DNA from: Couchioplanes caeruleus
Lineage (GTDB): Bacteria; Actinomycetota; Actinomycetes; Mycobacteriales; Micromonosporaceae
Direction: 5' to 3'
NCBI RefSeq assembly: GCF_003751945.1
Contig: NZ_RJKL01000001.1
Span: 7,086,501-7,150,500, forward strand
Length of the DNA: 64,000 nt
Shown: positions 10,901-17,550 of the stretch, piece after piece
Layout: each line of letters starts with the position of its first letter
Position numbering within the stretch: the first letter of the stretch is position 1
Made by a program: the position numbers and the translations under genes
Notes under the pieces: generated by a model
Told to the model about the DNA's origin: nothing
Seen by the model: the letters and a program-made list of their open reading frames with translations, nothing else
Database searches by the model: none

Positions 10901-11160
10901 GTAGCCAAGAGGTCAAGGATGTCGCGTCGGGCACCGAAGGCGGGGGGATGTGGTACGCCGTCTACCTCGCCTGGAAGAAGACCATTGGCAGAGCGGTTCT
11001 TGCGGCCATGGTCACGCAGTCCATTGGCTGGACACTAGAGTGGGCGTACGGCAGGTTCTGCAAGAAGCAACAGGGAGTTTGGATCAGGTACTACGCCTGG
11101 GCTGGCATCACCGGCTTCATCCCCTTTGGATATTGGCTCGACGGAATCGGCTGCCGGTAA
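4945..11160 (+). CDS. Giant secreted RHS/YD-repeat protein with DNRLRE domain and variable C-terminal tip
   Basis: About 2070 residues. An N-terminal signal (Ala-rich, ending near QAFA) leads into a DNRLRE-type module (roughly residues 330-500, with FVHWD and TRWTNQP motifs), then Ig-like linkers. YD/RHS repeats follow (for example YDNTGRLREAWD, YNADGELVSETRPDG), ending in the RHS core motif YNPVTGRFLSTDPIYGG near 10695-10745. After the core, about 115 residues form a distinct tip rich in Trp and Lys with two hydrophobic stretches. In RHS proteins the core forms a shell and the tip is the toxin. I place the start at TTG 4945 because GGAGG lies 8 nt upstream; GTG 4921 and GTG 4951 are in-frame alternatives. 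The tip matches no toxin family I recognise. Confidence 0.88.
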   Translation: MSVFRKRANAATALWRDTPAPWSRRLALALPVTLIASVAAAPTPQAFAAAKAAPAVQCPPSRPDESAALITARMCNGRVQIEGATSETVEAFALPSGQVEQIVSAAPVRVKQPDGKWAPVDLTLAKNADGTVSPKAQTSKLVLSGAESKEGSHPLAEVGTGARRVAMSWSGKLPDPTLDGDRATYPEALPGVDLVVQATRTGAETFFVVKSRAAAARVAKLTLPVTGAAVSSYRQDAAGNMVLLDKADKPLATVPAPEMWDARTEPTTGKPAKIRKIATKLAKRAAKAAKPKKAEDGAGAQITLTPDQGFLNDPATQYPVTIDPILDPVSTTFDTYVKQNDTVDRGGANDLQFGNLSGNVTRSFVHWDTTLLRGKLITQARAYFWNWWSPSCTPASWEIWSTDPADSDTRWTNQPAWKTKEATSTLTKGFNTTCNDAWVDIDAKTFFQRAADAGGSRGYMGIRATSETDGNAFKQFRSRNAADNSQVPYAVVSYNTIATVGTRSTTPASACATGTGRPYINSLTPTLKAVVSDAETSPVKANFEWYAAGGAKIGGATTATAASGSTLSAAVPAGAFTNNSSYSWRVQGSDGIGNSAWSTSCEFTIDTTVPTATPTVSSSTYPAGGSGGGPGTAGTFSFGANGTTDASAFLYGLDTNPPTTAVNATTLGGSASVSITPSTAGAHTLYVRSRDRAGNLSPVKSHAFTVSNVIGTTASPKTGDLSAGKVVLSSTGASTSTGATYQWRRAETDTWTNIPTADVTKTVGGAVTWPLATTGSGKFPDLNWNVENTVNTAEPGPAALDGPIQVRASFAGGSTGSTAPVRFALDRDRADAPSADMGPGSVNLLTGNLQVEAVDAQAAGGLSVGRTFNSRQPGGVDPLFGPGWVSSATVSTADTYRNLVVTGGLAQVGTPDGDSIDFTKKATTSTGATFDPVVGEEALRLEYLSSSDTYKLTASTGDITTFSRRTTDPAGLYTPSSAVAVGTGDTTAVSWEKASVDGTDVVRPTRVVAPAPTGVNCKDNPLTTRGCKVLTYAYSTATTATASAHGDYLGRIKQMSFTAYSPATGAMNSVVLARYSYDNTGRLREAWDPRLDYNDLDGLSHQATGYAYDADGILSTITPPGQQPWQLSYTTVPGDAGKGRLNSVSRSALAAGTAVTSVVYGVPVTGVNAPADLSVAQTERWGQTIAPVDATAVFPPTHVPDGNQSTGQLPSSWRQASVTYLDGNAREVNTLQPGPHITSTWYDIYGNVIQELTARNRQRALDASPSDNAAAEAALATAFSSTTRYSNDGQRITDTIGPEHDVVLSNWTTVRGRSHTAFKYDEGAPNSGERYDLVTTETASVQYWASPGTIADADPRTTTYQYDWNLRRVTAQTVDPQGLALTTRTSYDDASGLVTATTTPAGDGTTAATRTTVHYRAGTGSGFSQCDNRPEWSGLPCRTGPGAQPGTDPELPTTTTTYTMYEQPAVISENNSSTTLRTTRIEYDEAGRPTEVKITAQSSLGTPVETRRSVYAPATGDQIRTEMLDPSGRVTAKLVRTFDEVGRQTSYTDADGATSTVTYDIASRPHTLNDGKAVRTMGYDDSAQGSGMPTQLSDSQAGTFSGSYNADGELVSETRPDGLTINNHYNEEGRRTGVEYMRGATSMYYDWVGVQAHGQWKWTSSTFSTSGLDYDAAGRLVHSSNRAGSPECTTRNYGFDRASNRETLKTYGAALDGECQTNDPASSRTWAHDTADRSSNSGYAYDNLGRTLTLPDDDTAAGDGAGDVQMDYYANDMTRAITTGSVSTTYTLDVNAKRFRNYTTQVGTVSSAKTNHYSDDTDNPTWIAENGSYTRMVTGLGGVAAVYDGATGKMHWKIANLHGDFVATIVGGDTGITASHLADEYGRESNAGAGAGRYGWLGTFQRSADNPAGLITMGVRTYNPVTGRFLSTDPIYGGNANSYDYCAGDPINCTDTSGAVSCKKTYSKTTRSWLFRIPIKWEWKITCNFSSQEVKDVASGTEGGGMWYAVYLAWKKTIGRAVLAAMVTQSIGWTLEWAYGRFCKKQQGVWIRYYAWAGITGFIPFGYWLDGIGCR

Positions 11161-11196
11161 CCGAGGGATTTCGCCCGAAAGGTAGCTTGCTCGTAA

Positions 11197-11232
11197 TTGC
11201 GTCCTGCCGCCGAATGCGGCGGCAGGACGCAA
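11197..11232 (+). terminator. Strong hairpin after the RHS gene
   Basis: Perfect 15-bp arms (TTGCGTCCTGCCGCC and its complement) around the loop GAATGC, starting 37 bp after the RHS stop. There is no T-tract, as is common for actinobacterial terminators. Because the next gene on the same strand starts 51 bp later, it could also be an attenuator that separates expression of the two genes. Confidence 0.8.
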
Positions 11233-11283
11233 CACCAAGGCGGCGCGCTCGACAGAAACTCGCGAACCTGAAGGAGGGACACC

Positions 11284-12009
11284 GTGGCCACCGACACACA
11301 GGCGAACCTTTTTATTCCGATGACGTTCGTCGGTACTCTTTCTGTTCCCGCTTTAGCCCTCACCGACGGTTCCGCGGAGCCAGAGTGGGTGGGTTTCCCA
11401 ACCAGCTGCGGACTCTTGCACACCCGCCGACCGCCGCTGTCGTTGCCCTACGATGCGGCTACCGCACCCACTGCGCGACAGTTCGTTCGGTTCCGCCGGA
11501 TGCGCCAGCTTCTTCTAGTTCCGGTCTTCACCCTCCTCATTATCGCCGGATTCGTCATCGGGCAACTCGAGGAGACAACAAACAACACATCTTCCAACAC
11601 CATCCAGACCATTCTCTACCTGACCGCCGGCGCCCTCGGATGGTGGGTGGCACGCATGGAAAAGCGTACGTCTGTACGGCCCCGTCCAGAACCGATCGGC
11701 CGACTCGGCATCTACATCTCCGGGGTGCCGGCAGGAGTCGCACAGGAATGGGTTCACCGCAACAGTGCCGTGCAGATCGTATCCCAGCCGCCGCCATGGC
11801 GACGATTCTCGGCCCGAACTTACGCCTTGTTCTCAACCCTGACGGCAGTAGCAGGCGCTGGTTTGCTGATCCTGGTCACGACCGACCGCAATGAGGGAAT
11901 CCACGTGATCGCCTTCATGGCAATACTGGCGTTGTTCGCAATGACAATCGCCGCGGCGCATAGGGCCTTGCCTTCGAGCTTCGGCCGCAGGGGAAGAAAT
12001 CGCGGCTAG
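11284..12009 (+). CDS. Multi-pass membrane protein, candidate immunity partner of the RHS tip
   Basis: 241 residues from a GTG start with AAGGAGGG five bases upstream. There are four likely membrane segments: LLLVPVFTLLIIAGFVIG, the TILYLTAGALGWWVA region, TLTAVAGAGLLILV, and VIAFMAILALFAMTIAA. A basic tail (FGRRGRNRG) ends the protein. No family is recognised. It directly follows the RHS gene on the same strand, the usual position of an immunity gene, and its membrane location would suit a tip that acts on membranes. The immunity role is inference from position only. Confidence 0.65.
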   Translation: MATDTQANLFIPMTFVGTLSVPALALTDGSAEPEWVGFPTSCGLLHTRRPPLSLPYDAATAPTARQFVRFRRMRQLLLVPVFTLLIIAGFVIGQLEETTNNTSSNTIQTILYLTAGALGWWVARMEKRTSVRPRPEPIGRLGIYISGVPAGVAQEWVHRNSAVQIVSQPPPWRRFSARTYALFSTLTAVAGAGLLILVTTDRNEGIHVIAFMAILALFAMTIAAAHRALPSSFGRRGRNRG

Positions 12010-12414
12010 CTAGATAAAGAGATGTGCCACGAGGGCGATGATTCCCCGCACAGTTGCTGCTCGACGGAGGTGACGAACGTCAACTCCGAGAAGTTCAACG
12101 GTGTCCGCCCGCGGCCAACTTGTCAACACCCGTCCATGTAGATCAAGGCCGTGGAGGTGAAGCCCGGGCCGGGCGTGAGCGGCCGCGGCCTCCGGAGGTG
12201 GGCACCCCCAGATCTTGCCGGGACCCGGACTTCGCGGCACACCGGTTTCGCAGGATTGAGTAACGATCTGGGCCGGCAGCGAAATGGGGAGTGCCGCTCT
12301 GGGGACCATGTGGGGACCAAACGCTATGCATAGCAGTGCGCGGACCTGAACACTTGACGCGTGAGTGAACGGCGAATACCGCGCTTGACGTGTGGAAACG
12401 CCAACATCAACGGG
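12010..12414. other. Non-coding left flank of the integrated element
   Basis: About 400 bp with no gene I can support. A reading frame on the minus strand exists but has no start signal or recognisable sequence. The 5' half of a tRNA-Pro gene, which an intact attachment site would have here, is absent. Confidence 0.5.
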
Positions 12415-12459
12415 CTGGGGGTCAAGGGGTCGCAGGTTCAAATCCTGTCAGCCCGACCA
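12415..12459 (+). other. Attachment core: 3' half of tRNA-Pro(GGG)
   Basis: The sequence from the anticodon loop to the terminal CCA of a tRNA-Pro is present: anticodon-stem 3' side GTCAAG, T-arm CAGGTTCAAATCCTG and acceptor strand CAGCCCG plus ACCA. The D-arm and 5' acceptor half are missing, so this is not a working tRNA. pSAM2-type elements integrate at tRNA 3' ends. The last codons of the integrase lie inside this segment. Confidence 0.8.
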
Positions 12460-14054
12460 TAAAACAGCAGGTCAGGGCCGGTATCGCGGATTCGCGGACC
12501 GGCCTTTTCTGTACCTGGAGCCTGCTGGGGAGAATTCTGGGAGACGATCTTCTCCCGGAGCAGGTGATCCAGGACCGCCACCGGCGACCCGGAGGCGAGC
12601 TGCCGCCGGACCGCCAGAGCGTTCTCCCACAGCTCGGTCAGACCGTCGAGCAGCCGCCGGATCATGTCCACCGTCGCATGCGCGTAGCGCGCCTGGACCG
12701 ACCCGTCCGCGTGCCCCATCTGGGCGTCCATCACGGTCGACGGCGTGCCGAGCTCCACCATCAGGGTCTTGTACGTGTGCCGCAGGCCGTGCGGGGTCAG
12801 ACCCGGCGCGATCGGTAGCCAGCACGCTTCCGCCCGGCTCGCCGCACTTCGGCCCCGGATCGGCACGCCGGGCCACGGATCCGCCGCGACCGGTACCGGT
12901 CGGGCCACCTTGGGTGCCTTCGCCGGATAGCGGCCCGTGGCAGCCGGCTGGAACAGCCAGGTGGCGAAGCCGTTGCGCCGATAGTGCCCGGCCGCCGTGC
13001 CGGTGGGCGCACCGCACACGAACCCGAGCTGCTCGATCGCCGCCGTCACTTTGTCGCGGGTCGCCTCCTGCACGACGCGCGGGCGGTTGAGCACATTGGA
13101 CACCGTGCCCGTCGACACTCCGGCCACCTGGGCGACATCGGCGAGTTTCGGTCCCGGCCGCCGGGCCGCGCCGTTCGCCGTGCCGTACCCGCGGAAGGCG
13201 TACCGGTGGCCGTGACAGGCGCACGGGACCAGAGCGGTCTGAGCCACGTGTGTAGTGAGCAGCGACCCAAGCCATTCCGGCACATGCACTGTCCGGTAGG
13301 AGTCGTCCTTCGGCGGGCAACGGTGCAGTTCGCCGGTATCCAGCTCGTACAACTGCCACTCGACGCGCACCTCGCCCGGGCGGATGTACCGCGTCTCCAG
13401 GCCGACCAGTTCGCCCCAGCGCAGACCGGTGAAGCCGAGCGTCGTCACCGCCAGGAACTCGTCGTCGCGGCCCGACAGCAGCGCGGCCCGCTCGGCGAGC
13501 AGCAGGATGCCGAGTCCGGTGGTGACGGTCTTCTCCGGTGCGCGTTTCTGCGACCGGCCCGCGCGTTTGCCCCGGCCGCGTCGCCGGGCCGCCGGGTTCG
13601 ATTCCCGCAGGCCCTCGTCGACCGCGTCGGCCAGGATCAGATGCAGCGTGGTGCGCCATAGCCGAAGACTCGCCTCCGCGTAGCCGAGCGCCCGTTCCCG
13701 CTTCTCCCACGCCATCACATCGGCGGGGGAGATGGCGGCCACGGCGAAGTCCTGGAACGCGGGGAGCAGATGGTCCTCGATCGTGCGCTGGTAGTTCTGC
13801 ATCGTGGACCGGGCCAGCTCCTGTCGCGCGTACCAGTCATTGACGTACTCGGCGAACGTCATCCGTCCCGCCGCTCGGGGTGGCCGGCCTCCGTTGCGGA
13901 CCTTGGCCTCCGCGTCGTTCGCCGCCTGCTCTGCGTCACGGCGGGTGCGGAACTTCATGGTCGCGCCGTTGGTGTCCACCACAGTGGCGTACCGGCCCGG
14001 CGCCAGCTTGTAGCGCCCCCGCCAATAGTCGCCGCGCTTCTCTGCATATCCCAC
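12438..14054 (-). CDS. int: Tyrosine integrase with an inserted LacI-type helix-turn-helix
   Basis: 538-residue site-specific recombinase for the AICE. The N-terminal SAM-like arm domain (about 60-150, TFAEYVNDWYARQELARST) is followed by a catalytic domain with the first Arg in GLRWGELVGLE (about 210), the HGLRHTYKTL box (about 415) and the Tyr in ARYAHAT. Between the first Arg and the HxxR box, about residues 296-350 read as a LacI-family DNA-binding head (KLADVAQVAGVSTGTVSNVL, then a hinge-like block). The GTG start has GAGAGGAG upstream. The C-terminal residues GRADRI are encoded by the complement of the tRNA T-arm. It is followed upstream by xis, as usual. Confidence 0.93.
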   Translation of the reverse strand: MGYAEKRGDYWRGRYKLAPGRYATVVDTNGATMKFRTRRDAEQAANDAEAKVRNGGRPPRAAGRMTFAEYVNDWYARQELARSTMQNYQRTIEDHLLPAFQDFAVAAISPADVMAWEKRERALGYAEASLRLWRTTLHLILADAVDEGLRESNPAARRRGRGKRAGRSQKRAPEKTVTTGLGILLLAERAALLSGRDDEFLAVTTLGFTGLRWGELVGLETRYIRPGEVRVEWQLYELDTGELHRCPPKDDSYRTVHVPEWLGSLLTTHVAQTALVPCACHGHRYAFRGYGTANGAARRPGPKLADVAQVAGVSTGTVSNVLNRPRVVQEATRDKVTAAIEQLGFVCGAPTGTAAGHYRRNGFATWLFQPAATGRYPAKAPKVARPVPVAADPWPGVPIRGRSAASRAEACWLPIAPGLTPHGLRHTYKTLMVELGTPSTVMDAQMGHADGSVQARYAHATVDMIRRLLDGLTELWENALAVRRQLASGSPVAVLDHLLREKIVSQNSPQQAPGTEKAGPRIRDTGPDLLFYGRADRI

Positions 14055-14075
14055 GACCCCACTCCTCTCGTTCGA

Positions 14076-14405
14076 CTATGCCGCTTCATCGGAGCGCGCG
14101 CTCCGTGCCCGGCGCGGTACCCGGGCCACCAGCCGCATCGCAGGCTCCGGGCTGGTCGTGCTGTCACCACGCCAGCTCCGTCCAGTAGGCGGTACCGTCC
14201 TGCCGACCTCGACCGGCTGTACCTCGAACTGGCGAACGATGGCGGCGACGTGGTCCGCGGTGAACAGATAGCTGCCACCCATCCAGCAGTGCGGGATGCG
14301 CCGATGCCGCGCCTGCTCCTTGACCCACCACGACGAACGACGCAACGCCTCCGCCACCTCAGCGGCGGTGTAAAGGCGTGGTAACCCGTTCGGCGTGCCG
14401 GTCAT
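14076..14405 (-). CDS. xis: Excisionase-like helix-turn-helix protein
   Basis: 109 residues. The N-terminal half is a winged-helix/MerR-like excisionase fold (YTAAEVAEALRRSSWWVKEQ, then GGSYLFTADHVAAIV), the pattern of AICE Xis proteins that direct the integrase toward excision. It lies 21 bp upstream of int on the same strand. The C-terminal 45 residues are Arg- and Pro-rich and look disordered. Confidence 0.85.
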   Translation of the reverse strand: MTGTPNGLPRLYTAAEVAEALRRSSWWVKEQARHRRIPHCWMGGSYLFTADHVAAIVRQFEVQPVEVGRTVPPTGRSWRGDSTTSPEPAMRLVARVPRRARSARSDEAA

Positions 14406-14431
14406 AGCTGCGGCTGTCTCCTCCGGTTTGG

Positions 14432-14450
14432 CGTCAAGCTGGGTTTGACG
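14432..14450. promoter_or_regulatory. Inverted repeat CGTCAAG-n5-TTTGACG between rep and xis
   Basis: Seven-base arms (one mismatch) with a GGG-containing loop, located between the rep stop and the xis start. A near copy with perfect arms occurs at 18192-18210, within the start of another element gene. It could be a regulator site or a small hairpin. Confidence 0.4.
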
Positions 14451-14462
14451 GTTGGCGGCCGA

Positions 14463-16262
14463 TCACGCGGCCAGGGTGGTCCGGGCTTGCCTGGCGGCTT
14501 CGGCGTGTTCTCGGGCCATCGCGGCGGAGGTGTTGGCGAGCATGGCGTCGGCGGTGGTGTGCCAGCCGGCGCCCACGAACTGCAGGAAGTTGACGACCAA
14601 TGTCGTTGGCTCCATGGCGGTTTCGATGGCCTCGGGGGCACTGGTCTGCGCGCGGCGAAAGAAGATGCGTTGTTCGCGGAGCAGTGCGAAGGTGACGCTG
14701 TGACGGCGAGACTTGGTGAGGAAGTGCCCGCCGAAGCCGAGCATGTGCGCCCAACGCCGCAACCGCGGCCCGGGGTCGGTCGCACGATGCCGGGCTTGCG
14801 ACTGTCCGGCGTGGACGGCCGCGGCGGCCCGGGCTGCGGCCGCGGTCTGGGCCGAACAGGTGGGGCAGGTGCGCAGCCGGGTGCGGTTGGCGCAGGCCGG
14901 GCAGATCCACGGCGCGCGTAAGGCCGCGCCGGTCGTAGCGGTGCGTACCGGCAGCAGATCGACGTGGGGCCGGGTTGCGGGTTGGCCGGTGTCGCCGAGG
15001 CGCCAACAGGCGGCGATCAGCCGTTCCGTGTGGCTGCCGTGCGGGTCGGCAAACAGGCCGATGGTGTCCTCGTCCAGGCGGGCCGAGGTGTGGCCGGTGA
15101 TCTCGGTGGATTTGGTGGCGTACTTGGCCAGGTAGGCGGCGACCTGCGCGTCGGTCACCTCGCCCTCGGCGGCCACGGTGATCACTTTGGTGTGCACCTG
15201 GTCGCCCCAGCCGATCGCCCAGCCGCCGGGTCGGGATGGGTGCGGGTCGGTGGTGAAGCAGACCCTCTTCGCGGTGTGGTCGATGGCGGCGATCAGGTCG
15301 GCGGTGTCCAGTCCGGGCGGGGGCGGCAGGATGGCATCGGGGGTGTCGGGGTGGTAGCCGTCCAGGCGGATGATGGCGTGGAAGTGCACGACGCCGCGGC
15401 GTTGCATCTCGGCGGCTTTGCCGAACGACAGCCGCCACGGCGGCACCAGCCGCGACCGTTGCTTGCCGGTGCTGTCGACGTAGTAGATGCGGAACTCGGG
15501 GATGCCGCGGTGACGGGCCAGGCGCCGTAGGTAGCGGTGGATGGCGATGGTGGTGCGCCGCCACAGTTCGCCGGCCATCACGTTCCACACGGCCTGGGTG
15601 TCGTAGTCGTAGCAGTCGCGGCATAGCGGCGTCCCGAGCCGCTGGTCGTCGCCGGCGTGCCGGACGAAGCACACGAGGCGGACGCCGTGCGGGCAGACGG
15701 TCAGGGCGCGGCGGGCGTGGCACGGGTCGGGGCGGCAGTCGCAGTCCTTTCGGCGGGCGCAGGTGTGCCGTTTGATGGCGCGGGTGTGGACCTCACCGAA
15801 GCTGGGTGCGGTGAAGGTGGGGAAGACCGCCGGGTGGTGGGCGACCTGTTCGGGTACGCCCTTGCCGCCGACCAGCCCGGCGCGGACGACTTGGTAGGCG
15901 TCGCGCTGGTACAGCTTCGAGCAGGAGGGGCAGACGGATTCGCGGCGGTTGCCGCAGGGCTTGTAGATGACTCCGTCGGGCATGTCCGCCGTTGATCGTT
16001 CAGCAAGGAGACGGCTGGTGGCGGCTTCGATGGTGGCGATGGTGCCGGCGAGCCGGATCGGGCGGGTGCAGGCGGCGGCGGTTTTGACGTGGGCGAGCCA
16101 GGCTTCGTAGTCCGGGCGGGCGGCGCGGGCGATGGCCTGCAGGCGCACGTCGGTGGAGCGGCGCCACCAGGCGGGAACGCTCGGGTATGTGTCCGGCTTC
16201 GCGTAGGGGGCCGCACCCGAAGCGGGTGCTTCGGGTACGACGCTCAACGTGGAGACGGTCAC
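14463..16262 (-). CDS. rep: AICE replication initiator (RepSA family)
   Basis: 599 residues. The protein has Cys-rich zinc-ribbon motifs (CGNRRESVCPSC, CRDCYDYD, and CPACANRTRLRTCPTC near the C-terminus) and a rolling-circle-like core with a histidine-hydrophobic-histidine motif (GVVHFHAIIRLDG) and a likely catalytic Tyr in AAYLAKYATKS. RepSA proteins start replication of excised AICEs. I chose GTG 16262, whose GTGA overlaps the stop of the upstream DUF2637 gene; a longer reading frame upstream is a shadow of that gene. Confidence 0.9.
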   Translation of the reverse strand: MTVSTLSVVPEAPASGAAPYAKPDTYPSVPAWWRRSTDVRLQAIARAARPDYEAWLAHVKTAAACTRPIRLAGTIATIEAATSRLLAERSTADMPDGVIYKPCGNRRESVCPSCSKLYQRDAYQVVRAGLVGGKGVPEQVAHHPAVFPTFTAPSFGEVHTRAIKRHTCARRKDCDCRPDPCHARRALTVCPHGVRLVCFVRHAGDDQRLGTPLCRDCYDYDTQAVWNVMAGELWRRTTIAIHRYLRRLARHRGIPEFRIYYVDSTGKQRSRLVPPWRLSFGKAAEMQRRGVVHFHAIIRLDGYHPDTPDAILPPPPGLDTADLIAAIDHTAKRVCFTTDPHPSRPGGWAIGWGDQVHTKVITVAAEGEVTDAQVAAYLAKYATKSTEITGHTSARLDEDTIGLFADPHGSHTERLIAACWRLGDTGQPATRPHVDLLPVRTATTGAALRAPWICPACANRTRLRTCPTCSAQTAAAARAAAAVHAGQSQARHRATDPGPRLRRWAHMLGFGGHFLTKSRRHSVTFALLREQRIFFRRAQTSAPEAIETAMEPTTLVVNFLQFVGAGWHTTADAMLANTSAAMAREHAEAARQARTTLAA

Positions 16263-17269
16263 CGGGCCGCCTTGCTCGGACGGTTGCCGTTGACGGTCGG
16301 GATCGGTGTGGTGGGGCTGTTGGGGCCGAGGTCGAGCACGGCCAGGGCCTGGGTTGCTTGTTCGGAGTTGACCCGCAGGCGGGCGGCGAGCTGACCTGCT
16401 TTGATCGGAACACCGTGTTCGGTGCGGTACTGCGTGGCGATCTCGCGGGCCTTGACCAGCAGGGCCGGGTCGACGGCGTACGGCAGGGACAGCTGTGCGG
16501 GCTCCGGCTCGGTGACAGGAAGGTCGGTGGCGGGAGCGGCCAGCGGCTTCGCCGTGGTCGTCTGCTCGGTCGTGCGGGGTCGGGGCTTCGAGGTGCCCGC
16601 AGTAGACGCCCGGTCGGTGGTCGGTCGTAGCGGGAGGCTCGTCGGGCTTGCGGTGACCCGGGCGGCAACCTGTGCCGGGGTCGGCACGATATCGGTCCGG
16701 GAGGCCGTCACGGGTTCCGGCGTCGCTGCCGGTGGCGTGGGCGGCTTCGGGTCGGCCGCCGGTGGCGGCGCGGCGAGGTGCGGCGCCGGGTCGGCGGGCG
16801 GGGTTGGGGCCGGGAGCCGAACGAGGTTCGGCCCGGCCGGGGTGGATACGGATTCGGTGTGCTTGTGGGTGACGGTGGCCAGCAGCGCACCGGCCGACAT
16901 GACCATGAGCCCGTCGACAGCGAGCGGGCCGAGCACACACACGACGGGCTCTTCGCCGTAGAAGTCGAGGAGCCCGGACAGGTGCCGGTACGACACCAGC
17001 GCAGCCACGGCGGCGACAGGCAGCATGCCCGCCCAGCGCAGCAGTTGCCAGATCCGCCCGAACGGCCAGGCCACCCGGGTCAGGATCTCGGTGGTCACGA
17101 ACAACGCGACCGGCCAGAAAACGGCACCGATGACGGCACCGAGGTTCGGGCTCCACCCGTCGGTCGCACCCGCGGGTGGGACGTAGGAGTGGGCGATGTT
17201 CGCCGCGATCGACACGATGCCGCCCAGGGCGGCACCGATGTAGGCCCAGCCACGGCCAGTAATGGTCAT
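16259..17269 (-). CDS. DUF2637-type membrane protein (SpdB-like transfer accessory)
   Basis: 336 residues. The N-terminal third has about four membrane helices (for example AYIGAALGGIVSIAANIAHS, VIGAVFWPVALFVTTEIL, the LPVAAVAALVSY region, VDGLMVMSAGALLATV), the DUF2637 pattern seen next to rep in AICEs and Streptomyces plasmids. A long Pro/Ala/Thr-rich linker follows, then a small helical C-terminal domain (about 260-320) resembling a winged helix (TQYRTEHGVPIKAGQLAARL). It is coupled by 4-bp stop-start overlaps to both neighbours. It probably helps DNA spread or replication at the membrane. Confidence 0.82.
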   Translation of the reverse strand: MTITGRGWAYIGAALGGIVSIAANIAHSYVPPAGATDGWSPNLGAVIGAVFWPVALFVTTEILTRVAWPFGRIWQLLRWAGMLPVAAVAALVSYRHLSGLLDFYGEEPVVCVLGPLAVDGLMVMSAGALLATVTHKHTESVSTPAGPNLVRLPAPTPPADPAPHLAAPPPAADPKPPTPPAATPEPVTASRTDIVPTPAQVAARVTASPTSLPLRPTTDRASTAGTSKPRPRTTEQTTTAKPLAAPATDLPVTEPEPAQLSLPYAVDPALLVKAREIATQYRTEHGVPIKAGQLAARLRVNSEQATQALAVLDLGPNSPTTPIPTVNGNRPSKAAR

Positions 17270-17550
17270 GACCGTGTCCGGCGTCGGTCGGCCAGGTCGT
17301 TACGCAGCAGGGTGAACCCGATGATCATCGGGTTGCTGAGGTGGTGCGTGGTGCGTGCCCACTCCTGGACGTCCTTGACCTCGTCCATGGTGGTGATCCG
17401 CCGGGAGAGGTGGACCTCGACCTGCATGGTCCGCAGGCCCCTCGGCTCCATCGACATGATGGCGACGAAGTAGTGGAACGGCCGAGCCGGATCGCTCTGC
17501 CCGGTCGTCTGGGAGTGGCGGTTGGTGGTGTGGGATTGGTTGTTGTTCAT
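17266..17550 (-). CDS. Small AICE protein of unknown function
   Basis: 94 residues. Start ATG 17550 overlaps the stop of the upstream gene (ATGA), and its own stop overlaps the DUF2637 start. The body (FHYFVAIMSMEPRG, then LSRRITTMDEVKDVQEW) has no Cys cluster or membrane segment. No family is recognised. Its place in a tightly coupled chain supports it as real. Confidence 0.7.
   Translation of the reverse strand: MNNNQSHTTNRHSQTTGQSDPARPFHYFVAIMSMEPRGLRTMQVEVHLSRRITTMDEVKDVQEWARTTHHLSNPMIIGFTLLRNDLADRRRTRS

Noticed and set aside
12010..12441. A 143-codon minus-strand frame across the att core
   Set aside because: Its start lies in the tRNA complement, and its sequence has no protein-like conservation, ribosome site or family.
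12340..12459. A complete tRNA gene
   Set aside because: Only the 3' half from the anticodon loop is present; no D-arm or matching 5' acceptor half in the correct position.
14463..17156. An 897-codon continuous frame that would extend Rep upstream
   Set aside because: The extra N-terminal part is low-complexity shadow of the DUF2637 gene; GTG 16262 with a GTGA overlap gives the expected Rep length.
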